This document shows, piece by piece, positions 53,721 to 63,403 of a stretch of DNA of 64,000 nucleotides. How positions within the stretch are numbered: position 1 is the stretch's first letter; each line of letters opens with the position of its first letter. The notes beneath the pieces are model-generated. The model did no database searches. It was not told where the DNA came from and was given only the letters and a program-made list of their open reading frames with translations. This stretch comes from Deltaproteobacteria bacterium (GTDB taxonomy: Bacteria > Desulfobacterota > Desulfobulbia > Desulfobulbales > Desulfurivibrionaceae). A program made the position numbers and the translations under genes. The stretch is from positions 1 to 64,000 of the forward strand of contig JAJZRO010000001.1 in the NCBI GenBank assembly GCA_021802645.1, in the 5' to 3' direction.

Positions 53721-54218
53721 ATGGCCGATCGCCCCCACAAACCCAGCAGCCACAAGCAACGGCACGCCATCCCCCGGCTGGACGAGCAGGCCGATGCCGC
53801 CACCTTTTTCCAACAAGACGGCACGACCGTGAGCGGCTTTGCCGAGGCCCTGGCCTCCGGACTGGGCGCCGAGACTCCGGAGACCAGCCCAGCCGACACC
53901 GTACCTCATGACACGGCCGCTCCCTTAGGCGAACGCCTCAAAGGCTATCCGCCGCCGCAGGCGGAATACGACTGCCATGGCCTGACCGCCGTTGCGGCGG
54001 AAAAGGCCTTGCGCCATTTCCTCGCCCAGGCGGACCGCAGCAGGCTGCGCACGGTCCGCATCGTCACCGGCAAGGGGCTCCATTCCCCAAATGGTCCGGT
54101 ACTGCGGGACCTGGTGGAAGGCGAGCTGCGGCTACTCAAGAAACAAGGCGCCATCCTCGCCTTCCGGTGGGAAAAAAAGGAAAAAGAACGGAGCGGTTCG
54201 GTGATCGTCTATCTGTAA
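53721..54218 (+). CDS. Smr domain protein
   Basis: 165 residues. The N-terminal 80 residues are polar and probably disordered. The C-terminal Smr domain (about 82-165) has YDCHGLTAVAAEKALRHFL, VRIVTGKGLHS and a terminal FRWEKKEKERSGSVIVYL. Smr domains of this small type are endonucleases or RNA/DNA-binding modules, some acting on collided ribosomes. Catalytic His in DCHG and the GKG loop are intact. The gene appears leaderless, with its own TATAAT. Confidence 0.9.
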   Translation: MADRPHKPSSHKQRHAIPRLDEQADAATFFQQDGTTVSGFAEALASGLGAETPETSPADTVPHDTAAPLGERLKGYPPPQAEYDCHGLTAVAAEKALRHFLAQADRSRLRTVRIVTGKGLHSPNGPVLRDLVEGELRLLKKQGAILAFRWEKKEKERSGSVIVYL

Positions 54219-54300
54219 TCCTGCCGGTGCCAACGTCCGGAAGCTGTGCTTTTCGTCTCCCTGCCGCCGGGTATTGCTCCGCTGGCACGTTGATCTCTCC

Positions 54301-54330
54301 TTGGCCATCATTTGCGGTCTATGGTATAGT
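54301..54330 (+). promoter_or_regulatory. Leaderless promoter of the 54337 gene
   Basis: TTGGCC (54301-54306), 18-bp spacer, TATAGT (54325-54330), ending 6 bases before the ATG at 54337. Confidence 0.45.
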
Positions 54331-54336
54331 CGAACC

Positions 54337-54558
54337 ATGATCGTCGACAATGTCCTTCTTTTCGAACCCTACCCCTTTGCCATCGGCCAGAAAATCCGCA
54401 TCGTAAGTGGCCATCGCCGCGGCGACTGGGAGGTGATCGGCCTTACCGACCGCAAGGTCACCCTCCGCTGCCCGGTTTCCGGCCGCGAGTTCGAATGGGA
54501 CCGCTTCTGCTACCTCGCGGGCAGCAAGTCCAACGAGGAATGGCCCCGCCGCGACTGA
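54337..54558 (+). CDS. Small hypothetical protein
   Basis: 73 residues, mostly beta (IGQKIRIVSGHRRGDWEVIG, DRKVTLRCPVSGREFEWDRF), consistent with a small SH3-like barrel, though this is a guess from the strand pattern. There is no signal peptide. The start at 54337 directly follows a -10 element with no ribosome site. A frame starting upstream at 54274 would include hydrophobic residues but crosses the promoter. Function unknown. Confidence 0.68.
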   Translation: MIVDNVLLFEPYPFAIGQKIRIVSGHRRGDWEVIGLTDRKVTLRCPVSGREFEWDRFCYLAGSKSNEEWPRRD

Positions 54559-54565
54559 CCGCTCC

Positions 54566-54593
54566 TTGACTCCGACGCCACCGCCCTTATAGT
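54566..54593 (+). promoter_or_regulatory. Promoter of htpX
   Basis: TTGACT (54566-54571), 16-bp spacer, TATAGT (54588-54593). The leader is about 45 nt and contains CGGAGGA before the ATG. Confidence 0.55.
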
Positions 54594-54646
54594 AGTCCCG
54601 GAACCTTTTCAGGCACCGGATGTCTTTGATTCTCGGAGGAACCGTC

Positions 54647-55501
54647 ATGAATGCGATGCTGAAAACCTTTGTTCTGATGGCAGTGCTCACTGCCCTCTTC
54701 ATGGCCGCCGGCCAGGCCCTGGGCGGCTCGCAGGGCATGACCATGGCCCTGGTCATGGCCGTCGCCATGAACTTCTTTGCCTACTGGTTCAGCGACAAGA
54801 TGGCACTGGCCATGAGCGGCGCCCGCGAGGTCTCGCAGGAGGAGGCACCGGAGCTGCATGCGTTGGTGGCGTCTTTGGCCAGCCGCGCCGGGCTGCCCAA
54901 GCCGCGGGTCTACATGATCCCGCAGGACACCCCCAACGCCTTTGCTACCGGCCGCAATCCCGAGCATGCCGCGGTGGCGGTCACCGAGGGGTTGTGGCGC
55001 CTGCTGACCCGCGAGGAACTGGAAGGGGTGCTGGCCCACGAGCTTTCCCACGTCAAGAACCGCGACATCCTCATCAGCTCCATCGCCGCGGTGATGGCCG
55101 GCGCCATCAGCTATCTCGCCACCATGGCCCAGTGGGCGATGCTCTTCGGCGGCGGCCGCCGCGATGACGAAGGAGAGGGCGGCGGTCTCCTCGGTGGTCT
55201 GCTGATGATGATCGTGGCCCCCATTGCCGCCATGCTCATCCAGATGGCGATCTCCCGCAGTCGGGAATACCTGGCCGACGCCACCGGCGCCAAGCTTTGC
55301 GGTCATCCGGCCTCGCTGGCCAGCGCCCTCAAACGGCTGGAGGAGTACAACCACCGGCTGCCCATGGACGTCAACCCGGCCACCGCCCAGATGTACATCG
55401 TCAATCCCCTCACGGCGGGAAACCTCGCCGGCCTGTTCAGCACCCACCCGCCGACGGCGGAACGCATCAAACGCCTGCTGGCCATGGGGCGCGGCGCGTG
55501 A
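54647..55501 (+). CDS. htpX: Protease HtpX homologue
   Basis: 284-residue M48 membrane metalloprotease involved in quality control of inner-membrane proteins. N-terminal membrane helices (about 5-45) are followed by the catalytic HELSH in [15 protein letters not shown], two further hydrophobic segments ([20 protein letters not shown]) and the third zinc ligand in [11 protein letters not shown]. The C-terminus has the family [11 protein letters not shown]. The start at 54647 has GGAGGA upstream. The HAD-hydrolase gene overlaps its stop (GTGA). Confidence 0.95.
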   Translation: MNAMLKTFVLMAVLTALFMAAGQALGGSQGMTMALVMAVAMNFFAYWFSDKMALAMSGAREVSQEEAPELHALVASLASRAGLPKPRVYMIPQDTPNAFATGRNPEHAAVAVTEGLWRLLTREELEGVLAHELSHVKNRDILISSIAAVMAGAISYLATMAQWAMLFGGGRRDDEGEGGGLLGGLLMMIVAPIAAMLIQMAISRSREYLADATGAKLCGHPASLASALKRLEEYNHRLPMDVNPATAQMYIVNPLTAGNLAGLFSTHPPTAERIKRLLAMGRGA

Positions 55502-56112
55502 GCGCCTCGCCGCCGCAGGCCGCCTTTTTCGATTACGGCGGCGTGCTGGCCGAAGAGGGGTATCATGAGGGGCTGCTGGCCATTGCCGCCCGCCATGGCC
55601 TCGACGGCGCCTCCTTTTTCGAAACCGCCACCGAGATCATCTACGATTGCGGCTTTGTCACCGGCCAGAGCGATGAACACCGCTTCTGGCAGCTGGTGCG
55701 GGAGCGAACCGGCATCGCCGGAAGCGACGCGGCCCTGACCAACGAGATCCTCAGCCGGTTCGTGCTGCGGCCGCAGATGGTCGCGGCGGTGCGCCGCCTG
55801 CGCCAGCAAGGGCTCCGGGTCTATATCCTCAGCGACCAGACCGACTGGCTGGAGCGGCTCGACCGGCGCGACCACTTCTTCGGCGAGTTCGACCAGGTCT
55901 TCAACAGCTTCCGCCTTGGCAAGACCAAACGGGAAAGCTCCCTTTTCAGCGACATGACCAGCCAACTCGGCCTGATGCCACCAACCGCCTATTTTATCGA
56001 CGACAACCCCGGCCACATCGACCGCGCCCGCGCCCAAGGCTGGCAGGCCCATCGCTTCGTGGATACCGAAACCTTCCTGGCCGACCTGCAACAGCGCCGC
56101 CTCTGGCCCTGA
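55498..56112 (+). CDS. HAD superfamily hydrolase (subfamily IA, YihX-like)
   Basis: 204 residues, starting with GTG that overlaps the htpX stop codon (GTGA). Motif I is [13 protein letters not shown], where the nucleophile Asp is followed two residues later by Gly instead of the usual Asp, as in YihX/epoxide-hydrolase-type HADs. Motif II is ILSDQTDW, motif III the Lys in RLGKTKRE, motif [15 protein letters not shown] phosphatase acting on a small phosphate ester is likely; the substrate is unknown. Coupling to htpX is by overlap only. Confidence 0.85.
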   Translation: MSASPPQAAFFDYGGVLAEEGYHEGLLAIAARHGLDGASFFETATEIIYDCGFVTGQSDEHRFWQLVRERTGIAGSDAALTNEILSRFVLRPQMVAAVRRLRQQGLRVYILSDQTDWLERLDRRDHFFGEFDQVFNSFRLGKTKRESSLFSDMTSQLGLMPPTAYFIDDNPGHIDRARAQGWQAHRFVDTETFLADLQQRRLWP

Positions 56113-56169
56113 GCCGGACGGCCATCGTTTCCATGCAGACAAGGCTGGCCAAAGAGGGTGGTTTGCCGG

Positions 56170-56175
56170 TATAAT
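56170..56175 (+). promoter_or_regulatory. -10 element of ABC exporter operon, near-leaderless
   Basis: A perfect TATAAT ends 9 bases before the ATG at 56185. There is no Shine-Dalgarno sequence and no clear -35. Confidence 0.45.
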
Positions 56176-56184
56176 GACCAAACT

Positions 56185-57137
<953 letters not shown>

Positions 57138-57141
<4 letters not shown>

Positions 57142-57896
57142 AACCCTTTGCCTTCCTCAAAATCTGGCGCCGCAACGCCCTGGTCTGGCGCACCCACATC
57201 GTCTCCACCCTGATCGGCAACTTAGGCCAGCCGCTGCTTTTTCTGCTCGCCATGGGCTACGGCCTCGGCCACACCGTCCCGACCATCGACGGCCTCACCT
57301 ATCTCCAGTTCCTCGCTCCCGGCCTGGTCGCCTCGTCGGTGATGTACAGCGCCGCCTTCGAGAACACCTACGGCTCCTACACCCGCCTGACCCTGCAGAA
57401 GACCTACGAGGCGATCCTCATCACCCCCATGACCGTGCGCGACCTGGCGCTGGGCGAGATCAGCTGGGGCGCCACCAAAGGGCTCATCGCCGCCCTCATC
57501 ATGCTGGCCGCCCTGCCCCTCTTCGGCCTCTGGCCAAGCCCCTGGGCCGTCGCCCTGCTGCCGATCCTCTTTCTGACCGGCATCTTTTTCGCCGCCCTGG
57601 GGCTGATCATGACTGCCCTGGCCGGCGGCTACGAGTTCTTCAACTACTTCATCTCCCTCGTCATCACCCCGCTCTTTCTCTTTTCCGGCATCTTCTTCCC
57701 GCTGGCAAGCCTCGCTCCCACCGCCCGCCTGGTCTGCCAGCACCTGCCGCTCACCCCCATCGTCACCCTGTCGCGCATGTTCTGCTACGGCCGCTTCGAC
57801 GAACCGTGGTTCCTGAAAATCCTCGGCGCCCTCCTGTTGGCCATCGGCGCCACCTGGCTGGCCATCATCCTGCTGCGGCGCCGCCTCATCCGCTAG
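57138..57896 (+). CDS. ABC-2 type permease (NodJ-like)
   Basis: 252-residue membrane protein with about six helices (LGQPLLFLLAMGYGLGHTV, LITPMTVRDLALGEISW, FFAALGLIMTALAGGYEFFN, ITPLFLFSGIFFPLASL). The FSGIFFP stretch is the ABC-2 signature. The ATG overlaps the stop of the ATPase gene by 4 bases. Together they form a minimal two-component exporter. The substrate is not deducible from these genes. Confidence 0.92.
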
Positions 57897-57920
57897 AGTC
57901 GCCGCCCGACGGAGACACCG

Positions 57921-58301
57921 ATGCTCGACCACAAGAAGCTGGCGGTCATCCACATCGTCAAAAAGGAACTGGGGCTGACCGACCAGGAATACCGCGACGC
58001 GCTGGAAAAGATCACCGGCGTGCGCTCGGCCAGGGAACTGGACGAGAGGGGCTTCCGCACCCTCATGCGCCATTTCGCCAAGAGCCGCCACTACCGGGTG
58101 AACGCCCGAGGGCTCACCTTCCGCCAGCAGCTCTTCATCAAGCATCTGGTGGACGATCTCGGTTGGGAAGAAACGCACTTCCGCAACTTCCTGCGCAAGT
58201 ACTACAAGCAGGAGGCCGTGGCCGCCCTCAGCCGGCGCGAGGCGAGCAAGGTGATCGAATCATTGAAGCAGATCCTGGCCCACCGCCCGCCGCCAGCCTG
58301 A
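57921..58301 (+). CDS. GemA/Mu Gp16-like protein (DUF1018), orphan
   Basis: 126 residues resembling the phage Mu gp16/GemA family: KLAVIHIVKKELGLTDQEYR near the N-terminus, ITGVRSARELDERGFRTLM and a helical C-terminus (FRNFLRKYYKQE, SKVIESLKQIL). In Mu-like phages such proteins are early regulators that modulate host gene expression and DNA supercoiling. No other phage gene lies within this window, so this is either a domesticated relic or a chromosomal relative. It starts 24 bases after the exporter operon. A weak GACGGAGA precedes the ATG. Confidence 0.82.
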   Translation: MLDHKKLAVIHIVKKELGLTDQEYRDALEKITGVRSARELDERGFRTLMRHFAKSRHYRVNARGLTFRQQLFIKHLVDDLGWEETHFRNFLRKYYKQEAVAALSRREASKVIESLKQILAHRPPPA

Positions 58302-58317
58302 GCATCAGGCTGTTTTC

Positions 58318-58346
58318 TTGACGAAAACGGAAGGGGCGTGTAGAGT
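58318..58346 (+). promoter_or_regulatory. Promoter upstream of prfC leader frame
   Basis: TTGACG (58318-58323), exactly 17-bp spacer, TAGAGT (58341-58346). The predicted start is near 58353, at the leader ATG 58355. Confidence 0.55.
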
Positions 58347-58354
58347 GGCCCGCC

Positions 58355-58420
58355 ATGAAACACCGTACTTTCCCAGCCTTGGACGGCAACCGCGCCCCGC
58401 GTTTCCTGACCCCGCCCTGA
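58355..58420 (+). CDS. Putative 21-residue leader peptide of prfC, ending Pro-Pro-UGA
   Basis: A 22-codon frame that begins 8 bases after the -10 element and ends TGA. Its encoded C-terminus is Leu-Thr-Pro-Pro before UGA. Pro at the last position slows RF-mediated termination, and TnaC, which ends in Pro before UGA, is a known precedent for regulation by stalled termination. Since RF3 acts on termination, this frame upstream of prfC could be an autoregulatory leader. No terminator-like T tract follows; stems at 58439-58472 are possible. Coding status is unproven. Confidence 0.35.
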   Translation: MKHRTFPALDGNRAPRFLTPP

Positions 58421-58538
58421 GCAGCCGCTGACCAAGCGGGCCGGACCGCCGCCTTTCCCAGCCACGCCGGCCTGCGCCGCTGTTGCCCAACTGCCTGGCA
58501 GTACCACCCACCATCTGGAATTGACGAGACCACGAATT

Positions 58539-60128
58539 ATGAGCCACCCACCCCGCCACCGGGAAATCGCGCGCCGCCGCACCTTCGGCATCATCAGCCA
58601 CCCCGACGCCGGCAAGACGACGCTCACCGAAAAACTGCTGCTCTTCGGCGGCGCCATCCAGATGGCCGGCTCGGTCAAGGCGCGCAAGGCCAGACGCCAC
58701 GCCACCAGCGACTGGATGGCCATCGAACAGGAGCGCGGCATCTCGGTCACCAGCTCGGTGATGCAGTTCGACTACCGCGACTACGCCATCAACCTGCTGG
58801 ACACCCCCGGCCACCAGGACTTCTCCGAGGACACCTACCGGGTGCTCACCGCGGTGGACAGCGCGGTCATGGTCATCGACAGCGTCAAGGGCGTCGAAAC
58901 CCAGACCCGCAAGCTCATGGAGGTCTGCCGGCTGCGCAACACCCCGATCCTCACCTTCATCAACAAGCTCGACCGCGAGGGCATGACGCCGCTCGCCCTC
59001 CTCTCCGACATCGAAGAGACGTTGCAGATCGAATGCGCGCCGCTCACCTGGCCCATCGGCATGGGCAAGCGCTTCAAGGGCACCTACAACCTCTACCGCA
59101 AGGAGCTCACCCTCTTCACCCCCGGCCAGGAGCGGCTCTCCGACGATACCCTCACCATCCACGACCTCAGCGACCCGCTGCTCGATCAGACCCTGGGCAG
59201 CCAGGCCGACGAGCTGCGCGAGGACATCGCCCTGCTGGAGGGCGCGGCCAACCCCTTCGACCTCCAGGACTTCCTCAAGGGCAGCCAGACCCCGGTCTTC
59301 TTCGGCAGCGCCATCAACAACTTCGGGGTGCGCGAGCTGCTCGACACCTTTGTCGAGATCGCGCCGGCCCCAATGCCGCGCGCCACCACCACCCGCATCG
59401 TATCTCCCGACGAAGAGCCCTTCTCCGGCTTCGTGTTCAAAATCCAGGCCAACATGGACCCGGCCCACCGCGACCGCATCGCCTTCCTGCGCATCTGCTC
59501 GGGCCGCTTTGAGCGGGGCATGCGGGTGCGCCACCACCGGCTGGACAAGGAGATCCTCATCGCCAACCCCATCATCTTCATGGCCCAGGATCGGGCCTTT
59601 GTCGAGGAGGCGTGGCCCGGCGACATCATCGGCATCCACAACCACGGCACCCTGCGCATCGGCGACACCCTGTCGGAAAAGGAGCCGCTCACCTTCACCG
59701 GCATCCCCAACTTCGCGCCCGAGCACTTCCGCCGGGTGCGGCTCAAATCGCCGCTCAAGGCGAAGCAGCTCCAGAAGGGGCTCACTCAGCTGGTGGAGGA
59801 AGGGGCGGTGCAGCTCTTCCGGCCGCTCATCGGCAGCGACAACATCCTGGGCGCAGTGGGGGTCTTGCAGTTCGAGGTGACCATGGCCCGGCTCAAGACC
59901 GAGTATGGCGTCGATGCCACCTATGAGCCGATCAACTACGCCACGGCCCGCTGGGTGCGCTGCGAGGACAAGAAGCGGCTGGAGGCCTTCGAGAAGAGCA
60001 ACCGGGGCGAGCTGGCCCTGGACGCGGAGGGGAACCTGACCTATCTGGCGGAAAGCGAATGGCGGCTCAAGTTCGTGGCCGAGCAGTGGAAGGACATCAC
60101 CTTCTGCAACACCCGCGAGTATCAATAA
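58539..60128 (+). CDS. prfC: Peptide chain release factor 3
   Basis: 529 residues, the same length as E. coli RF3. GTPase motifs: G1 [14 protein letters not shown]2 region [13 protein letters not shown]3 [13 protein letters not shown]4 FINKLDREG. The C-terminal RF3 domain 3 is complete ([30 protein letters not shown]). It recycles RF1/RF2 after peptide release. The ATG at 58539 has no Shine-Dalgarno sequence; a TTG at 58521 is an alternative. A leader frame and possible hairpins lie in the 237-base upstream region. Confidence 0.96.
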   Translation: MSHPPRHREIARRRTFGIISHPDAGKTTLTEKLLLFGGAIQMAGSVKARKARRHATSDWMAIEQERGISVTSSVMQFDYRDYAINLLDTPGHQDFSEDTYRVLTAVDSAVMVIDSVKGVETQTRKLMEVCRLRNTPILTFINKLDREGMTPLALLSDIEETLQIECAPLTWPIGMGKRFKGTYNLYRKELTLFTPGQERLSDDTLTIHDLSDPLLDQTLGSQADELREDIALLEGAANPFDLQDFLKGSQTPVFFGSAINNFGVRELLDTFVEIAPAPMPRATTTRIVSPDEEPFSGFVFKIQANMDPAHRDRIAFLRICSGRFERGMRVRHHRLDKEILIANPIIFMAQDRAFVEEAWPGDIIGIHNHGTLRIGDTLSEKEPLTFTGIPNFAPEHFRRVRLKSPLKAKQLQKGLTQLVEEGAVQLFRPLIGSDNILGAVGVLQFEVTMARLKTEYGVDATYEPINYATARWVRCEDKKRLEAFEKSNRGELALDAEGNLTYLAESEWRLKFVAEQWKDITFCNTREYQ

Positions 60129-60158
60129 CCGCTGGCCTGACGGCAAAACAGGCCTCCC

Positions 60159-60375
60159 GCCTTTTCTCAATCAGGATGGGAACGCGAAGGCAGCGGATGG
60201 GCAAAGCCCATTGGCGAACGAGCAGCGACGGCCAGGGAAGGCCTCATGTCGTGCGAGCCAGGGATGGCGAAAGCACGACGGACAAAACCATACAGTGCGA
60301 TACGGTGAGGAGCCGCGCAGCGCGTTAAGCCGGCAGCAGCGAAGCGGCCATGTTAACGCTTGATTGAGGAAAGGC
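60159..60375. repeat. Hairpin element copy C, expanded form
   Basis: Left arm 60159-60175 and right arm 60359-60375 are complementary over 17 bp with two mismatches; the inner CTCAATCA/TGATTGAG matches copy A at 15964-16090. The core keeps AACGCGAAGGCA, CGAGCAGCGACG and GAGGAGCCGCGCAGCGCG but contains extra stem-loops: ATGGGC-AAA-GCCCAT (60197-60211) and GTCGTGC…GCACGAC (60248-60279). It fills the gap between the convergent prfC and marC genes; its right arm reaches the marC stop. Confidence 0.85.
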
Positions 60376-61029
60376 TCAACTCCCCAGCACCGGCAGCAGC
60401 TGCTTGAGGCCGCTGACGATGAACTCCACCCCCACCGCCGCCATGATGAGGCCCATGATCCGGGTCACGACGTTGATGCCGGTCCGGCCGAGGTAGGCGG
60501 CCACCGGCGGGGCGGCGCGGAAGAGCAGCCAGGTGATGAGCGCGAGAACGCCGATGCCGGCGGCGATCAGCCCGTAATGGATGAGGCCGCTGCCGCGCTG
60601 GGCATAGAGGATCACCGTGCTGATGGCGCCGGGCCCGGCCAGCAGCGGGGTCCCGAGCGGCACCACCGCCATGGACTCCTTCGCCTCGACATCCTGCAAC
60701 TCCTCCTCGGTGTGCTGGATGGAACTCATCTTGGCATGGAGCATGGAGATGGCCATGAGCAGGATGAGGATGCCGCCGCCCACCCGGAAGGAACCGATGG
60801 AGATGCCGAAGAAGCGCAGCACCGCCTCGCCGGTCAAGAGCGCGACCCAGAGGATGACCCCGGTGGCGACGGCCGCCCACAGCGCCGTGTCTTTGCGGGC
60901 ATGGGCCGGCAGGTTGCCGGTGACGTTGATGAAGACCGGCACCGCGCCCAAGGGGTTGACGATGGCGAGCAGGGCGGCAAAGAACTTCGCGTATTCAGGC
61001 CAGGAAATCATCCCCATCCCCATCTCCAT
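60376..61029 (-). CDS. MarC family integral membrane protein
   Basis: 217-residue inner-membrane protein with six helices: FAALLAIVNPLGAVPVFINV, GVILWVALLTGEAVLRFFGI, GGGILILLMAISML, then STVILYAQ, LIAAGIGVLALITWLLF and GLIMAAVGVEFIVSGL. PLGTPLLAGPGAIST is the family signature. Function of MarC proteins is unknown (not multiple antibiotic resistance). The N-terminus encodes four Met codons in an ATGGRG repeat; I chose the first (61029), which has GGAGGAAGG upstream. Confidence 0.93.
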   Translation of the reverse strand: MEMGMGMISWPEYAKFFAALLAIVNPLGAVPVFINVTGNLPAHARKDTALWAAVATGVILWVALLTGEAVLRFFGISIGSFRVGGGILILLMAISMLHAKMSSIQHTEEELQDVEAKESMAVVPLGTPLLAGPGAISTVILYAQRGSGLIHYGLIAAGIGVLALITWLLFRAAPPVAAYLGRTGINVVTRIMGLIMAAVGVEFIVSGLKQLLPVLGS

Positions 61030-61208
61030 CCCCTTCCTCCAAGGTCCCTGCCGACCCGGATGGTCGGCCTATTTTCATTATAGCGGCCTTCGGCTACCAA
61101 CAGCAAGTCTTACCCTGGCGCAACCGCCGGGCAATCCCGTCTTTTTCTGTTTCCTTTCCCCGGCCCCTCTGCAATAATGGGGAAAACCAACCAGGGCCGA
61201 GATCTCCC

Positions 61209-61922
<714 letters not shown>

Positions 61923-61930
61923 CATTCCGG

Positions 61931-63403
61931 ATGCCCACCACCCTCATCGTTGTCGACAACCCCAAAAGCTGGCCCCTGGAACTCGAAGGGGTGGAGATCG
62001 TGCCGGCCCGGCAGTACCTCACCGACCCGGTCTACACCAATCTCAAACACACCAAGGTCTTCAACCTCTGCCGTTCGTACCGCTACCAAGCGGAGGGCTA
62101 CTACGTCTCGCTGCTGGCCGAGGCGCGCGGCCACAAGCCGATTCCGCGGCTCTCCACCATCCAGGACATGAAGCTACAGACCATCGTCCGCTTCGTCTCC
62201 GACGACCTCGACGAGCTGATCCAGAAGAGCCTCGGCACCATCCAGTCCGACCGCTTCACCCTGAGCATCTACTTCGGCCGCAACATGGCCAAGCGTTACG
62301 ACCGGCTCGCCTCCCAGCTCTTCCGCACCTTCCACGCGCCGCTCCTGCGCGCCCAGTTCGTCTTCCAGAAGAAATGGCATCTGCAATCGATCCAGCCCAT
62401 TGCCGGCAACGAGATTCCGGACCACCACCACCCCTTTGTCATCCAGGTGGCCAACGAGTTCTTCACCCGCCGCGAACCGCAGCCCAAGCGGATCAATGCC
62501 CGCTACGACATCGCCATCCTGGTGAACCCGGAGGAAAAGGCGCCGCCCTCCAACGAACGGGCCTTGAAAAAATTCGTCAAGGCCGCCAACCATCTGCAAT
62601 TGAGCGCCGAGCTCATCGCCAAGGACGACTTCTCCCGGCTCGCCGAGTTCGACGCCCTCTTCATCCGCGAGACCACCAGCGTCAACCACTACACCTACCG
62701 CTTCGCCCGCAAGGCGGCGGCCGAGGGCCTGGTGGTGATCGACGACCCGGAGTCGATTTTGAAATGCACCAACAAGGTCTTCCTGGCGGAGCTCTTGCAG
62801 CGCAACCACATCGCCTGCCCCAAGACCATGATCGCCCACAAGGAGAATCTGGAGGTCGTGCTCCACGAACTGGGGCTGCCTATCATCCTCAAGAAACCGG
62901 ACAGCTCCTTCTCCCAAGGGGTGCTCAAGGCGAGCACCCTGGAGGAACTCGTGGAGTATAGCCACCAACTGCTCGACGACTCGGAACTCATCATTGCCCA
63001 GCAGTTCCTGCCCACGGACTACGACTGGCGGGTGGGGATACTCGACAACGAGCCGCTCTTTGTCTGCAAGTACTTCATGGCCAAGAACCACTGGCAGATC
63101 ATCGAACACCATGCGGACGGCACCAAGGCGGAGGGCGACGCCATCACCCTGCCGGTCAGCGAGGCGCCGGAGCGGGTGGTGAAGACCGCCCTCAAGGCAG
63201 CCAACCTCATCGGCAACGGCCTCTACGGCGTGGACCTCAAGGAGGTAGACCGCCACATCTACGTGATCGAGGTCAACGACAACCCCAACATCGACGCCGG
63301 GGGCGAGGATGCGGTGCTCAAGGACGAACTCTACCGCCGGATCATGCAATCCTTCCTGAACCGCATCGAACAGCGCACCCACCCCACCCCATGCCGGAAA
63401 TGA
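61931..63403 (+). CDS. RimK-like ATP-grasp ligase with N-terminal RimK-associated domain
   Basis: 490 residues. Residues 1-190 are a predicted RimK-associated N-terminal domain (TLIVVDNPKSW, ARGHKPIPRLSTIQDMKLQT). An ATP-grasp ligase follows (about 290-480): KCTNKVFLAELLQRNHIACP, LPIILKKPDSSFSQGV, and the metal-binding terminus IEVNDNPNIDAGGED. Such enzymes form carboxylate-amine bonds, for example adding glutamate. It starts 8 bases after the C39-like gene and overlaps the next ligase gene by 13 bases, so the three are an operon. Substrate unknown. Confidence 0.92.
   Translation: MPTTLIVVDNPKSWPLELEGVEIVPARQYLTDPVYTNLKHTKVFNLCRSYRYQAEGYYVSLLAEARGHKPIPRLSTIQDMKLQTIVRFVSDDLDELIQKSLGTIQSDRFTLSIYFGRNMAKRYDRLASQLFRTFHAPLLRAQFVFQKKWHLQSIQPIAGNEIPDHHHPFVIQVANEFFTRREPQPKRINARYDIAILVNPEEKAPPSNERALKKFVKAANHLQLSAELIAKDDFSRLAEFDALFIRETTSVNHYTYRFARKAAAEGLVVIDDPESILKCTNKVFLAELLQRNHIACPKTMIAHKENLEVVLHELGLPIILKKPDSSFSQGVLKASTLEELVEYSHQLLDDSELIIAQQFLPTDYDWRVGILDNEPLFVCKYFMAKNHWQIIEHHADGTKAEGDAITLPVSEAPERVVKTALKAANLIGNGLYGVDLKEVDRHIYVIEVNDNPNIDAGGEDAVLKDELYRRIMQSFLNRIEQRTHPTPCRK

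Noticed and set aside
58439-58472. Transcription terminator in the prfC leader
   Set aside because: GGCCGG/CCGGCC can pair, but no T run follows, so I describe it only as a possible stem.
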